Source of the DNA: Stieleria neptunia
GTDB taxonomy: Bacteria; Planctomycetota; Planctomycetia; Pirellulales; Pirellulaceae
DNA length: 64,000 nt
NCBI RefSeq assembly: GCF_007754155.1
Contig: NZ_CP037423.1
Span: 1,798,001 to 1,862,000 of the forward strand
Direction: 5' to 3'
Positions within the stretch are counted from its first letter, which is position 1; each line of letters starts with the position of its first letter. A program made the position numbers and the translations under genes. This document shows positions 16,550 through 25,184 of the stretch, piece after piece. The notes under the pieces were generated by a model that was not told the DNA's origin, did not search any database, and was given only the letters and a program-made list of their open reading frames with translations.

Positions 16550-17947
16550 TTATCGCAGCAGTTTTTTGCCGGTGGTTTCGGATGGAGTTTCCTGGGGAGA
16601 CTCGTCCGGGGTTTCATCGTTGGTTTGCACGGAGTCGACGGTGACCAGAGGCGTCGATCGCTTGGACGAGGGGAACGCTTTGGCGATGGCGCGAATGGCG
16701 ACGTTCTGCGTCGGCGTCGCGGGCAGATCCTCGATCTGTGCCAGCACCTCGCGGGCCCGCTCGGCTTGGGGCGTGGTGGGATGATCACGCAGGATCTTGC
16801 GATACAGCTGGGCTGCGGCGCCGAACTCTTTCCTGCGCTCGCGATACTTGGCTCGGAACGCGAGTTTCTCGGCTTTGTGGTAGGCGATTTCCGCCGCCGC
16901 GCGGGCGAGCAATTGGTTGTACTTTTCTTCGCGCAGTTCGGTGGGGAAGCGACGCCGGGTTTGCTTGACCAACTCGTCGGCTTCGTCCAGCACCAGTTCG
17001 CTGTACTCCGGCCCGCCGTAGATTTCCAGTTTGCAGCGAATCCCCAACAGGTGTGCCAGGAACAGGTGGTCGCTGTCGGTGAACGTCTCACGCAAGTCGG
17101 TCAAAAATTCATCGGCCTGCTCATACTGCTCGTTGCGAATGTGCTCCGCCGCGGCCGCCATGGTGGCGTCATCGGCGAGTTTGCCGGTGGGATCATCGTA
17201 GCGGATCTGGTCCAGCACCCTGATCGCGTGTCCATCGGCATCACGGAGCGGTCGCGTGGTGTCGAAGAGATTCAGTGAGTACCAGGCGTCGCTGCCGGAC
17301 TTGGAAACGTCGATCCAGTATTTGCTGATCGAAAACAGTCTGGCGGCCGCCCGATCCCCGTGGCGATTGCGGGGAAAGTCCTTTTGCAATTTTTCGAACG
17401 CGTCGCGCGCGGCGTTGAGATCGTTGGCAAAGAACAGCGACTCGCCCTGCATGAACAGTGCATCTTGGTGCAATCCCGATCCGGGTGCTTCCTTGCCGGC
17501 GCTTTCGAACAACTCGGCGGCTTCGGCGAACATGCCGGTGCGGGTCGCCTTGGGAGCCCGGGCTGCTTGTCGGAACAGTTCGTCGCCGCGGCGGTAGTAC
17601 TCTTTCGCTCGCGGGATGTCTTCGTGCTTTTTACCGGTGACGTAACCGACCAATCGGTTGGTGCTGGGCAATCCGCTGACCAGTTTGCCGCCGGCGTTGG
17701 TGACCGGGTTGGAAGCGACGCGTGGCGTCTCCTCCGCCGGCACCGGCTCGGGCGTTTCCGTTTCGCTGGTGGCCACCGAGCGGAACGGCAATTTGGGCAA
17801 CCAACTGCGCGACGCGGCGCCGGGCGACTGACATCCGGTCGTACTTGCCAGCAACGAGCCTGCCAGCAGACTTGCGCCTAAGCTCGGCCGCCACACCCAC
17901 TGGGGGAGGCGACGGGAACGGTCCATTTGTTGATTCTTTTTATTCAT
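16550..17947 (-). CDS. TPR lipoprotein resembling outer membrane assembly factor BamD
   Basis: 465 residues. N-terminal export signal ending near STTGC (Cys39). Then a Pro/Glu-rich linker and TPR-like helical pairs, clearest at about 115-215: KEYYRRGDELFRQA, FAEAAELFESAGKEAP, DALFMQGESLFFANDLNAAR and AFEKLQKDFPRNRHGDRA. The last segment, spacing between hydrolytic TPRs and length are like BamD/YfiO with extra C-terminal repeats. BamD-type proteins help insert beta-barrels into the outer membrane; this fits the adjacent LptE-like gene. The C-terminus is low-complexity (ETPDESPQETPSETTG). It overlaps recO by 4 bp. The BamD role is inference. Confidence 0.7.
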   Translation of the reverse strand: MNKKNQQMDRSRRLPQWVWRPSLGASLLAGSLLASTTGCQSPGAASRSWLPKLPFRSVATSETETPEPVPAEETPRVASNPVTNAGGKLVSGLPSTNRLVGYVTGKKHEDIPRAKEYYRRGDELFRQAARAPKATRTGMFAEAAELFESAGKEAPGSGLHQDALFMQGESLFFANDLNAARDAFEKLQKDFPRNRHGDRAAARLFSISKYWIDVSKSGSDAWYSLNLFDTTRPLRDADGHAIRVLDQIRYDDPTGKLADDATMAAAAEHIRNEQYEQADEFLTDLRETFTDSDHLFLAHLLGIRCKLEIYGGPEYSELVLDEADELVKQTRRRFPTELREEKYNQLLARAAAEIAYHKAEKLAFRAKYRERRKEFGAAAQLYRKILRDHPTTPQAERAREVLAQIEDLPATPTQNVAIRAIAKAFPSSKRSTPLVTVDSVQTNDETPDESPQETPSETTGKKLLR

Positions 17948-18702
17948 TCCACCGGTTCCATCCGGGCGGGCAGGTAAGGTTGCATTTTCGGAATCGAGCC
18001 GAGGATTGTTTGGATATATCGGCTGATCAAGCCACGCATCTCCCGATAAACCTCCGAGGGAACTTCGATCGGCAGCCGCGTGTGGGGTGCAAGCAAACGT
18101 TCCAGGTGTTCAATCGTTCCGCGGCTGACCGTCACGAGGCTGTGCTGACGTGCGCGACAATCGCGACACACGACGCCGCCGGCGATCGGAGCGAACGCGA
18201 CCCGCGGGGTACCGCTGACGGGACCACCGCAGTCGACACAGCTTCGCGTCGCAGGCGCATGGCCGAGCAACCGCAGCGCGGCGGTGTCAAAACCGAGCAG
18301 CGCCAGCGCGGGATTGCCCGTCCCGTCGATCTGCCCGAGCGCGCTGAGCGTCAGGTCGTAAAGCCCGGGGTGGGGGTCGTGATTGTCCGTCAACAGTCGA
18401 AGCATTTCGGCGATGTAGTATCCGGCATAAACGCGATCCAACGACTTTTCCGCCCCGCGAAAACGACGCTGGAGCTTTGCCTCGGTCAACAAATCGAGCG
18501 CATCGGAGGATTTCCGAATCAGCACTACACGACAGACGGCCAACAGGTCAAGCGAACCTTCGAAGGAACTCTTGGGACGGCGCGCACCCTTGGCCAGCGC
18601 GGCGACTTGGCCAAAATCGCGGGTCAGCAGGGTGACGACCAGGCTGGTTTCGCTGAATTCGATCGTCCGGAGCACGACCGCCGTGGTTTGCTCGGCGGCC
18701 AT
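17944..18702 (-). CDS. recO: DNA repair protein RecO
   Basis: 252 residues. An OB-fold N-terminus (TTAVVLRTIEFSETSLVVTL, FGQVAALAKGARRPKSSF) is followed by a helical domain. A four-cysteine zinc motif is present: CVDCGG (about 167-172) and CRDC (about 190-193). RecO loads RecA with RecF and RecR on SSB-coated DNA. Its start is directly adjacent to the stop of the TPR gene and its stop overlaps the BamD-like gene, so it sits inside an envelope-gene operon. Standard length for the family. Confidence 0.92.
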   Translation of the reverse strand: MAAEQTTAVVLRTIEFSETSLVVTLLTRDFGQVAALAKGARRPKSSFEGSLDLLAVCRVVLIRKSSDALDLLTEAKLQRRFRGAEKSLDRVYAGYYIAEMLRLLTDNHDPHPGLYDLTLSALGQIDGTGNPALALLGFDTAALRLLGHAPATRSCVDCGGPVSGTPRVAFAPIAGGVVCRDCRARQHSLVTVSRGTIEHLERLLAPHTRLPIEVPSEVYREMRGLISRYIQTILGSIPKMQPYLPARMEPVE

Positions 18703-19038
18703 TTACAGCTCGTCGTCTTCTTCGCCCAATTCGCCGAGCGTTGCCAGCAATTCACTCATTTCGGCCGCGGCGTGCCCATCGCCCTGGCCGCGCGCCTGGT
18801 CGATTCCGTCACGTAAACGCGTCCGCGCCTGATCGACGCGTCCCAAGTCGACGAGCTGTTGGGCGGCCATGAAAAAGGCCGGCACGTAGGGTGGCGCGTC
18901 GCGCATCAATTCGTCGAGTTTATCCAGACTCCCCTGGTGATCCCCCTCGCTCCGCAACTCCATCGCCAAGCTGTAGCGCAGAAACGTATCCGTGGGGTCG
19001 TCCTGGAGCATCGCCAAAATCTTTTCTTTGCGTGACAC
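18703..19038 (-). CDS. small TPR-like protein
   Basis: 111 residues from GTG 19038, chosen because AAGGAG lies 8-9 bases upstream. Two TPR-like helix pairs: DTFLRYSLAMELRSEGDHQG with SLDKLDELMRDAP and YVPAFFMAAQQLVDLGRVDQ with ARTRLRDGI; an acidic tail (GELGEEDDEL) ends the chain. No signal peptide, so cytoplasmic. Packed between the acetyltransferase-like gene and recO with no spacing. Likely an adaptor, role unknown. Confidence 0.75.
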   Translation of the reverse strand: MSRKEKILAMLQDDPTDTFLRYSLAMELRSEGDHQGSLDKLDELMRDAPPYVPAFFMAAQQLVDLGRVDQARTRLRDGIDQARGQGDGHAAAEMSELLATLGELGEEDDEL

Positions 19039-19040
19039 GC

Positions 19041-19994
19041 CTAAAGCTCCTTGGTCCACCGCTGGCCGCGCTGTGTGTTTTCAAAATGAAGTGCAGAGAG
19101 TTGTTCTTTCAGGATCGAATGTTCGCCGTTGATCGCCGTTTCGACGCGAAAGACACAACGCGTCGCCATCGACTGAATCAGCGCCGCGACGAGAAAGGTT
19201 TCCGCCGAAGTCAGTTCGCCCGGCGTTTCGATGACCGATAAATCCAAGATCGCCTCGGAACAGCTCATCACTTGGGCTTCCGGGTCACTCAACCACAACC
19301 GGACGTTGGCCAGACGATCCCCGTTGCGGTGGTTGATCAATTGATGGTGTTCGATGTCCAGGTGGGCCATCGCCGACGCATAGCGGCCTTGTTGGGGAAC
19401 CACCGCGGACCGTTCGGCCCGAGTGGTGCGCCGGAACTGCATCATTTCCCGGCTGACCGGCGGACGATAGGGGGCCGTGGTGACCACCATCCGCTGGAAA
19501 CTTTTTTCGGGCGAAAAGCCATGCCGACTCAACAGCGATGCGGCGCGGACATCGACATCCGGAATCCCGATGCCGTGACCGATGGGGGACAAGCCGACGT
19601 AGCCACATTGCTGGTCCCGCATCGGACCGGCCAAAATCGAGTGACATTCCTCTTGCTGGATCCGTTGCTCGGCCGCCTTTAGCAGATCGTCACAGCATTT
19701 CAGTCCTGCGTGGGTGAAGCAGATCGCCGAAAGAATCGCAACGTCACTGGCCGGCATGCCCGACCATTCGTCGCCATGGTCTCCCGGTCGGCTAAAATGG
19801 CACCAGGCCTCGACGCGGCCGTCGATGGTCGCGACCAATAGATCCTTGGGCGAGAAAAACGCACGCGACAAAATCGCCCGCTCGATGATGGTCGTACTGA
19901 TCGGCGGCGGCGACTGGGCGGCCGTCCAATGCTCACTCCAAACCCTGGCCAGCCCGGGTAAATCTGCATTGCAAAAGTCGCGTACTTCGCTCAT
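19041..19994 (-). CDS. GNAT-like N-acetyltransferase
   Basis: 317 residues from ATG 19994. N-terminal SEVRDFCNADLPGLARVWSE resembles the first strand and helix of GNAT proteins. A central DDLLKAAEQRIQQEECHSILAG followed by GIGIPDVDVRAASLLSRHGF looks like the acetyltransferase C-terminal motif where a helix leads to a LLSRHGF strand. No clear RxxGxG/A pyrophosphate loop is visible, so CoA binding is uncertain. The second half may be a degenerate repeat of the fold. First gene of the run ending in folP. Substrate unknown. Confidence 0.55.
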   Translation of the reverse strand: MSEVRDFCNADLPGLARVWSEHWTAAQSPPPISTTIIERAILSRAFFSPKDLLVATIDGRVEAWCHFSRPGDHGDEWSGMPASDVAILSAICFTHAGLKCCDDLLKAAEQRIQQEECHSILAGPMRDQQCGYVGLSPIGHGIGIPDVDVRAASLLSRHGFSPEKSFQRMVVTTAPYRPPVSREMMQFRRTTRAERSAVVPQQGRYASAMAHLDIEHHQLINHRNGDRLANVRLWLSDPEAQVMSCSEAILDLSVIETPGELTSAETFLVAALIQSMATRCVFRVETAINGEHSILKEQLSALHFENTQRGQRWTKEL

Positions 19995-20166
19995 AGGGGG
20001 CAACGCTGCCTCGTGGGGGGATGAACTGCCGGAGGCAAAATGCGGTTGGAAAGGGGGGCGGGACGTGGGATGCTAAAACGCAGCGGGCAGCGGAACAGTG
20101 TCCGCCAGACTATCATTGCCAAGCATACCGCCTGCACGCGCAATCCGTTACCGGCGTTCACGATAC

Positions 20167-20802
20167 ATGGCTGCAGAAATTAATGTGACCGACTCCTTCA
20201 ACGACCGCGGTGCCCCGCCGCGCCCCTTGCTACCGGTGGACCGCCGGGTCAAGCAGGGGGGGTGGCTGTTCTTGCTTTCGCTGTTCGTTTTTTTCGGCGC
20301 CACGCTGCTGCTCTATGCCCTCTACGCGGTCTCGCGAAGCGACGATCCGCTGAAATGGGTGCCGCTTCCCAAGACCTTTCTGGTCAGCACGGTTTGCCTG
20401 ATCGCGATCAGCTTTCTGGTCCACGCCGCGACGCGGACGGTGCGTCGCGATCGGTTTCGCGCGACCGCTTGGCTGCTGGGGATCAGCACCACCGCCGCCG
20501 TGGTGTTTACGGTCGTCCAGTGCCTGGCGATGACCGAAATCCTGCTCGGACCGGCGACCTTTGAAGGCCCCGGCCGCGGTGTGGCGGGGATGGTCGTGGT
20601 GCTGGCCGTTCTGCACGCCCTGCACGTGCTCGGGGGCATCGTCGCGCTGGGCATCGTCACCACCCGCTCGGCGACCGGGATGTATGACCACGAACGGCAC
20701 TGGCCGGTCGATTTCGCCGCCCACTACTGGCACTTTCTCGATCTCGTCTGGGTCTGCATGATCGTCACGTTTTGGCTGACCACGGGCGGATTCGGGTTCT
20801 AG
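20167..20802 (+). CDS. heme-copper oxidase subunit III-like membrane protein
   Basis: 211 residues with five membrane helices (about 30-53, 70-92, 100-124, 136-163 and 180-203), the CyoC/CoxC size class. Typical features: LPLPKTFLVST in the second helix region, LAVLHALHVLGGIVALG in the fourth and AAHYWHFLDLVWVCMIVTFW in the last. These match the subunit III motif HxxHVxxG and YWHFxDxVW. Subunit III stabilises the proton-pumping core of cytochrome or quinol oxidases. No other oxidase subunit is near, so this is an orphan or acts in trans. Its TAG stop (20800-20802) lies within the CTAG boundary of a repeat element. Confidence 0.82.
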   Translation: MAAEINVTDSFNDRGAPPRPLLPVDRRVKQGGWLFLLSLFVFFGATLLLYALYAVSRSDDPLKWVPLPKTFLVSTVCLIAISFLVHAATRTVRRDRFRATAWLLGISTTAAVVFTVVQCLAMTEILLGPATFEGPGRGVAGMVVVLAVLHALHVLGGIVALGIVTTRSATGMYDHERHWPVDFAAHYWHFLDLVWVCMIVTFWLTTGGFGF

Positions 20803-20944
20803 GCTCTGTCCCTAAACGACGTTCACCGCCAGTAAACCGCGAAAACGGGGTCAGGAGTCAATAGCCGGAACGGCCCTACGGGTGCTTCGCACTATTGACT
20901 CCTGACCCCCTTTTCGCTCGCAGGACTTTAGGGACAGAGCCTAG
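20799..20944. repeat. CTAG-bounded palindromic element, second family (146 bp)
   Basis: Perfect 18-bp terminal inverted repeats CTAGGCTCTGTCCCTAAA at both ends. Inside, hairpin arms 20839-20864 and 20892-20917 share the core GCGAAAA-GGGGTCAGG with the elements at 25029 and 32580. The loop (GGCCCTACGGGTGCTTCGC) is homologous to the loop of those elements in the opposite orientation. The left CTAG overlaps the TAG stop of the oxidase gene. Confidence 0.9.
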
Positions 20945-21041
20945 ACTTCATCTTTACGCCGATCCCGTCGGTCCCGTAGACTCCGGCGGCAAACGTTGCA
21001 ACGGATGCCACAGCACCGACACGAGCCAAAGGATGGGCTAA

Positions 21042-22628
21042 ATGTATCGCTGGTTACTCTGCTTTCGTTATCTCAAAACACGCTACATCGCACTGGCGTC
21101 GATCATCAGTGTCACCTTGGGCGTGGCGACGTTGATCGTCGTCAACAGCGTGATGAGCGGATTCTCGACCGAGATGCACGAACGGCTGCACGGTCTGGCG
21201 TCGGATGTCATGATCGAATGCCATGCCACCGGCGGCATGCCCGATCCCGACGCCCACCTACGTGAAATCGAGCGGATCTGTGGCCCGGCACTGGTCGGAT
21301 CCTCGGTCAGCGTCAGCGTCCCCGCCATGCTGGGGATCGATTTCCGCGGCCAACAAATCGGCCGGCACGTCAATTTGATCGGACTGGACCCGGTGACCTA
21401 TGACAGCGTCAGCGACTTCGGCAAATACCTGCTGCATCCGGAAAACCAGAAATCGGCCAGCTTCAAGCTCCGCGATTCGGGCTATGCCCCCGACCGCAAG
21501 GAACTCGCCGCGGCCGGTTGGAGTCACCGCCGTGACCGTGTCAGCGAAGAACGTCGCATCGAAAAAATGGTCGCCCAAGAGCGACAGATGATGGCCGAGT
21601 TGCATCGCAAGGCAAATGGCCAAAGCGAGCCGTCCGAGCAGGACGAAGCCGCCGCAAACGCCGCCGAAGGACCATCCTTCGGACCTTCATTCTCCCAGGA
21701 GTTGATGTCCGGTGCTGATGGGCCGTTGGTCGCCTCCCTGGATCCGATGGAGGAACAATTCCCTGGCATCATCTTGGGGATTTCAACCTGCAGCGTCCGC
21801 CACCGCGACGACGCCGGCCAAGTCCAGGATCACTACTACGCCCAACCGGGCGACGACGTTCGTATGATGTTTCCCAACGCGGCGGGCGAAACGAAAGTCA
21901 TCAACCAGAAATTCACCGTCGTCGATTTGTATGAATCCGGGATGAGCGAGTACGACAGCACGTTTGCGTTCGTCCGCCTGGATCAACTGCAAGAATTCCG
22001 CGGCATGATCGATCCGGAAACCGGCGTCCGCAGCGTCACCACGATTCAATTAAAACTGGCCGAAGGCACGGATCTGAACGCCATCCGCGACGCCTTGCGC
22101 GATCGTTTTCCGCCCGAGTTGTACGCCTACAACATCCAGACCTGGCGCGACCTGCAAGGCCCACTGCTGTCGGCGGTGCGTTTGGAAACCACGATCTTGA
22201 ACATCCTGCTGTTCCTGATCATCGCCGTCGCCGGCTTCGGAATCCTCGCCACGTTCTTCATGATTGTGGTCGAAAAAACACGCGACATCGGAACCCTCAA
22301 GGCATTGGGCGCCTCCGGACGCGGCGTCAGCAGCATCTTCATGACCTACGGATTGCTGCTCGGATTTGTGGGCAGCGGTGCCGGCCTGATCGGTGGGCTG
22401 TTATTCGTGCACTACATCAACGACATCGCCGAGTTGCTGGAACTGTTTACCGGCCAGGAAGTGTTCGATCCGACGGTCTACTACTTCACCGAGATCCCCA
22501 CGATCGTTCATCCCTTCACGCTGGTTTGGGTGATGTGCGGCGCCGTTGCCATCGCCGTGATGGCGAGCGTGTTGCCGGCCATGCGGGCGGCACGCATGCA
22601 TCCCGTTCAAGCGCTGCGTTTCGAATGA
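21042..22628 (+). CDS. LolC/LolE-type ABC transporter permease
   Basis: 528 residues, MacB/FtsX topology: helix 1 near 18-42 (IALASIISVTLGVATLIVVNSVMSG), a ~350-residue periplasmic domain, and three C-terminal helices (about 388-415, 437-462 and 490-515) in the FtsX domain (FFMIVVEKTRDIGTLKALGA). It ends MRAARMHPVQALRFE, the usual family ending. A charged Glu/Lys/Gln-rich insertion (about 165-225) interrupts the periplasmic domain. With the ATPase gene 83 bp downstream it probably forms a complex that extracts lipoproteins toward the outer membrane; macrolide/peptide export of MacB type is the alternative. Confidence 0.88.
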   Translation: MYRWLLCFRYLKTRYIALASIISVTLGVATLIVVNSVMSGFSTEMHERLHGLASDVMIECHATGGMPDPDAHLREIERICGPALVGSSVSVSVPAMLGIDFRGQQIGRHVNLIGLDPVTYDSVSDFGKYLLHPENQKSASFKLRDSGYAPDRKELAAAGWSHRRDRVSEERRIEKMVAQERQMMAELHRKANGQSEPSEQDEAAANAAEGPSFGPSFSQELMSGADGPLVASLDPMEEQFPGIILGISTCSVRHRDDAGQVQDHYYAQPGDDVRMMFPNAAGETKVINQKFTVVDLYESGMSEYDSTFAFVRLDQLQEFRGMIDPETGVRSVTTIQLKLAEGTDLNAIRDALRDRFPPELYAYNIQTWRDLQGPLLSAVRLETTILNILLFLIIAVAGFGILATFFMIVVEKTRDIGTLKALGASGRGVSSIFMTYGLLLGFVGSGAGLIGGLLFVHYINDIAELLELFTGQEVFDPTVYYFTEIPTIVHPFTLVWVMCGAVAIAVMASVLPAMRAARMHPVQALRFE

Positions 22629-22633
22629 TGCGA

Positions 22634-22657
22634 AAAAAGGTGTCCGACACCTTTTTG
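22634..22657. repeat. GGTGTC-GACACC palindrome (family E), copy 2
   Basis: AAAAAAGGTGTCCGACACCT plus TTTT, between the LolC- and LolD-type genes. An ATG just before it opens a 24-codon frame beginning MRKKVSDTF, the same peptide that starts the LptE-like protein. Here it is read as a repeat, not a gene. Confidence 0.8.
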
Positions 22658-22711
22658 GTGATCTGGCGAATTTGCGTTGCCCACCCCCTCCCCATGACTT
22701 GAGATCGTTTG

Positions 22712-23455
22712 ATGCCCACCCCCATCGTTCTGACCGCGCGCGGACTGAAGAAGAGCTATCACAAGGACCGCATCGATGTCCCCGTCTTGCGCGGCGTGGA
22801 TCTTGAAGTCCGACAAGGTCTGGTCACCGCGCTGGTCGGCCGCAGCGGCAGCGGCAAGAGTACGCTGATGCACTTGTTGGCCACGCTGGACCGCCCCGAC
22901 AAAGGCGAGGTTTTCTTTCGCGGCAATCGAATCGACAACGCCCCGCGTGCGGTCCGCGATGATTATCGCAACCACGAAATCGGCATCATCTTTCAGTTCT
23001 ATCATCTGCTGCCGGAACTCTCGGCGATCGAGAACGTGCTCGCCCCGGCGATGATCGGGCAGAGCGTCTGGAGCTACTTTAGATCGCGATCGGAAAATCG
23101 TCGCCGTGCCGAAACGATGCTCGATCGCGTCGGTCTGCTGCACCGCGCGAACCATCGTCCGAGTGAAATGAGCGGTGGAGAGATGCAGCGGGTCGCGATC
23201 GCGCGGGCCCTGATGACCGATCCGAAGTTGTTGTTGGCCGACGAGCCGACGGGCAACTTGGACACCGAGACCGGACAAGAGATTCTGCGTCTACTGGCGG
23301 ATCTGAAAGAGCGCGACAACCTGACGATCTTGATGATCACCCACGATGACGAGATCGCCGCCTCGGCCGACGTGTGTTGGCGGATGCAAGACGGATTGAT
23401 TCACAGCGAACCGGGCGTGCACGAAACGCCAGCCTTCGCCACCCACGCTGCCTAG
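22712..23455 (+). CDS. LolD-type ABC transporter ATPase
   Basis: 247 residues from ATG 22712. Walker A GRSGSGKST (about 45-53), Q-loop IIFQFYHLLPELS, signature MSGGEMQRVAIARAL, Walker B LLLADEPTGNLD and switch His in MITHD. The EPTGNLD and FQFYHLL elements are typical of the LolD/MacB/FtsE group that works with FtsX-like permeases. Partner of the upstream permease; the 83-bp gap holds a repeat. An insertion of about 12 residues after the Q-loop (GQSVWSYFRSRSEN) is not usual. Confidence 0.92.
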   Translation: MPTPIVLTARGLKKSYHKDRIDVPVLRGVDLEVRQGLVTALVGRSGSGKSTLMHLLATLDRPDKGEVFFRGNRIDNAPRAVRDDYRNHEIGIIFQFYHLLPELSAIENVLAPAMIGQSVWSYFRSRSENRRRAETMLDRVGLLHRANHRPSEMSGGEMQRVAIARALMTDPKLLLADEPTGNLDTETGQEILRLLADLKERDNLTILMITHDDEIAASADVCWRMQDGLIHSEPGVHETPAFATHAA

Positions 23456-23489
23456 AACGGATTGCCTGCCAGCGGGCAGCGTCATTTCC

Positions 23490-23560
23490 TTGTTCCCAGG
23501 ATCCTGGCTGGGAACACGCTGCGATGGAGGCTCCGGCCTCCTGGCGGGCAATGGGGGTCG
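23490..23560. repeat. family B palindrome
   Basis: TTGTTCCCAGGATCCTGGCT with GGGAACA and GGAGGCTCCGGCCTCC, just after the LolD-type gene. Confidence 0.7.
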
Positions 23561-23570
23561 CCGGCGGAGC

Positions 23571-23724
23571 CGTCGCGGGTGGCAAGCAGGATGCTTACCC
23601 CACTCCTTGCCGTCGCGGGTGGCAAGCAGGATGCTTACCCCACTCCTTGCCGACGCGGGTGGCAAGCAGGATGCTTACCCCACTCCTTGCCGTCGTGGGT
23701 GGCAAGCAGGATGCTTACCCCATT
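23571..23724. repeat. 40-bp tandem repeat, about 3.9 units
   Basis: Units start at 23571, 23611, 23651 and 23691. Each contains GGGTGGCAAGCAGGATGCTT followed by ACCCCACTCCTTGC. Units differ at one or two bases. Within each, GCAAGCAGGATGCTTACC is a weak palindrome. The array ends five bases before the stop codon of the alcohol dehydrogenase gene. There are no spacers, so it is not a CRISPR. Confidence 0.92.
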
Positions 23725-23728
23725 GGGC

Positions 23729-24880
23729 TCATGCCACCGAGCGGTACAGTGATTCGGCGTTGGCTTTGTCCAGCGGCACCGGGTTGAAGGTGCCGGTCCA
23801 TTGCTTGAGCGCTTCTTCGACAAAACTCTCGATCCCACTGGCGGGGATTTTCAACGCATTCAAGCTGGTCGCCAGGTCGGCCTGCTCCAGCCAGCGGGTG
23901 ACCATCGATGCCAGCCGGTCGGGCGCCTCCGATTCGGTCACCGTCGGATCCACGTCACGCAGCAGTTCGGCGTACCAGTCGGGATGCTGTTGGCCGTTGA
24001 GCCGAATGACGGCGGGCAACATCAACCCGACCGCTTGGCCGTGCGTGATGTCGTGCCGTGCGGTCAGCGGATTGGCGGTCGCATGGGCGGCACCGAGCAT
24101 CGAGGTTTCGATCGCCATCCCGGCGAAACACGCACCGAGTTGCATCTGGCTGCGGGCGTCGAGGTCATCGGGGGCTTCCAGCACCCGCGAAAACCCTTCG
24201 GCCAACAACCCGAAGGCGCGGCGCGAATAGGTGATCGACATCGGATTGCGTCGATTGGTGACATAGGTTTCGATGGCGTGTGAAATCGCGTCGATGCCCG
24301 TCAATGCCGTCACACTGCGAGGCAGGGTCAGCGTCAGTTCCGGATCGAGCAAGGCGATCTTGCAGGCGGCCTTGGGATCGCCGCACGCCATTTTGACGTG
24401 GGTCTCGGTGTCGCTGATCAAGGCGAACGACTGGGCCTCGCTGCCGGTGCCGCTGGTCGTCGGCACGGCGATCATCGGCAACATGTCCGCGGTGGCTTTG
24501 CCGACCCCGTGGTAATCGTGAATCGTGCCGCCGCCGGAGTACACGAAATTGATGCCCTTGCAGCAATCCATGCTGCTGCCGCCCCCCAGACCGATCAACA
24601 GGTCCGGTTTCACTTCGGCCGCCTTGGCGACGCCGGCATCGACCATCGCGCAGGTCGGATTCTCGGCGAAGTCATGAAACGACTCCACGTGCAGTCCCGC
24701 AGCGCGAAGATGATCGACCGCGTGCCCAAAGTGGCCGGCGTTGACCAACCCGGAGTCGCTGACCACCAACACGCACTTGGGGCGGAACCCCGCGGCGAGC
24801 TCACCGAGCCGGGAAAAGACACCCTGCCCAAAAACAATTCGGGTGCGTGTCGTGGCGTCAAAGGGTGGCAGTTTGGTCAT
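23729..24880 (-). CDS. iron-containing alcohol dehydrogenase (group III)
   Basis: 383 residues from ATG 24880. N-terminal nucleotide-binding half with GLGGGSSMDCCKG (the GGGS pyrophosphate loop) and PTTSGTGSEAQSFA. C-terminal helical half with metal-ligand motifs GIDAISHAIETYVT and HDITHGQAVGLMLP. These His and Asp positions match the Fe(II) site of the family. It would oxidise or reduce small alcohols and aldehydes with NAD(P); the exact substrate is not readable. Starts with an upstream in-frame extension that I reject because MTKLPPF gives the usual N-terminus. Flanked by repeats on both sides and apparently monocistronic. Confidence 0.92.
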   Translation of the reverse strand: MTKLPPFDATTRTRIVFGQGVFSRLGELAAGFRPKCVLVVSDSGLVNAGHFGHAVDHLRAAGLHVESFHDFAENPTCAMVDAGVAKAAEVKPDLLIGLGGGSSMDCCKGINFVYSGGGTIHDYHGVGKATADMLPMIAVPTTSGTGSEAQSFALISDTETHVKMACGDPKAACKIALLDPELTLTLPRSVTALTGIDAISHAIETYVTNRRNPMSITYSRRAFGLLAEGFSRVLEAPDDLDARSQMQLGACFAGMAIETSMLGAAHATANPLTARHDITHGQAVGLMLPAVIRLNGQQHPDWYAELLRDVDPTVTESEAPDRLASMVTRWLEQADLATSLNALKIPASGIESFVEEALKQWTGTFNPVPLDKANAESLYRSVA

Positions 24881-25028
24881 CGAACTCGGGCGAATCGGCG
24901 AAGGGGCAGCAAAAAACGGCTCGCAGAATTTTAGTCGATCGGGTAACCCCACGCTGCGTCAACTTCAGGTCAGACGTTGACACAGCCCCCGCCTGGGGAT
25001 GCCCGTTTCCGGATTTGCTCCGCCAACG

Positions 25029-25184
25029 CTAGTGCTTCGTCAACTTTTATTCTTAGGGTACCGCGGAAAAGGGGTCAGGTACCAAAAATGCGAAGCACCC
25101 TGCGGGCCATTTGGTTTTTGGTACCTGACCCCTTTTCCGCTCGACAAACGCAGGCTCGAAAACTGAAAGCTGACAAAGCACTAG
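25029..25184. repeat. CTAG-bounded palindromic element, copy B (156 bp)
   Basis: Ends CTAGTGCTTCGTCAACTTTT and (complement) CTAGTGCTTTGTCAGCTTTC. Perfect 21-bp inner arms at 25063-25083 and 25120-25140 (GCGGAAAAGGGGTCAGG-TACC) enclose a 36-nt loop containing GCGAAGCACCCTGCGGGCC. About 97% identical to the copy at 32580. The right CTAG supplies the TAG stop of the cysE-like gene. Confidence 0.93.

Noticed and set aside
22628..22702. 24-codon gene starting MRKKVSDTF between the LolC- and LolD-type genes
   Set aside because: It is the family E palindrome plus chance codons; the same peptide appears on both strands of the repeat.
23571..23724. Possible CRISPR array (40-bp repeats)
   Set aside because: The units are directly joined with no spacers and there is no cas gene nearby.
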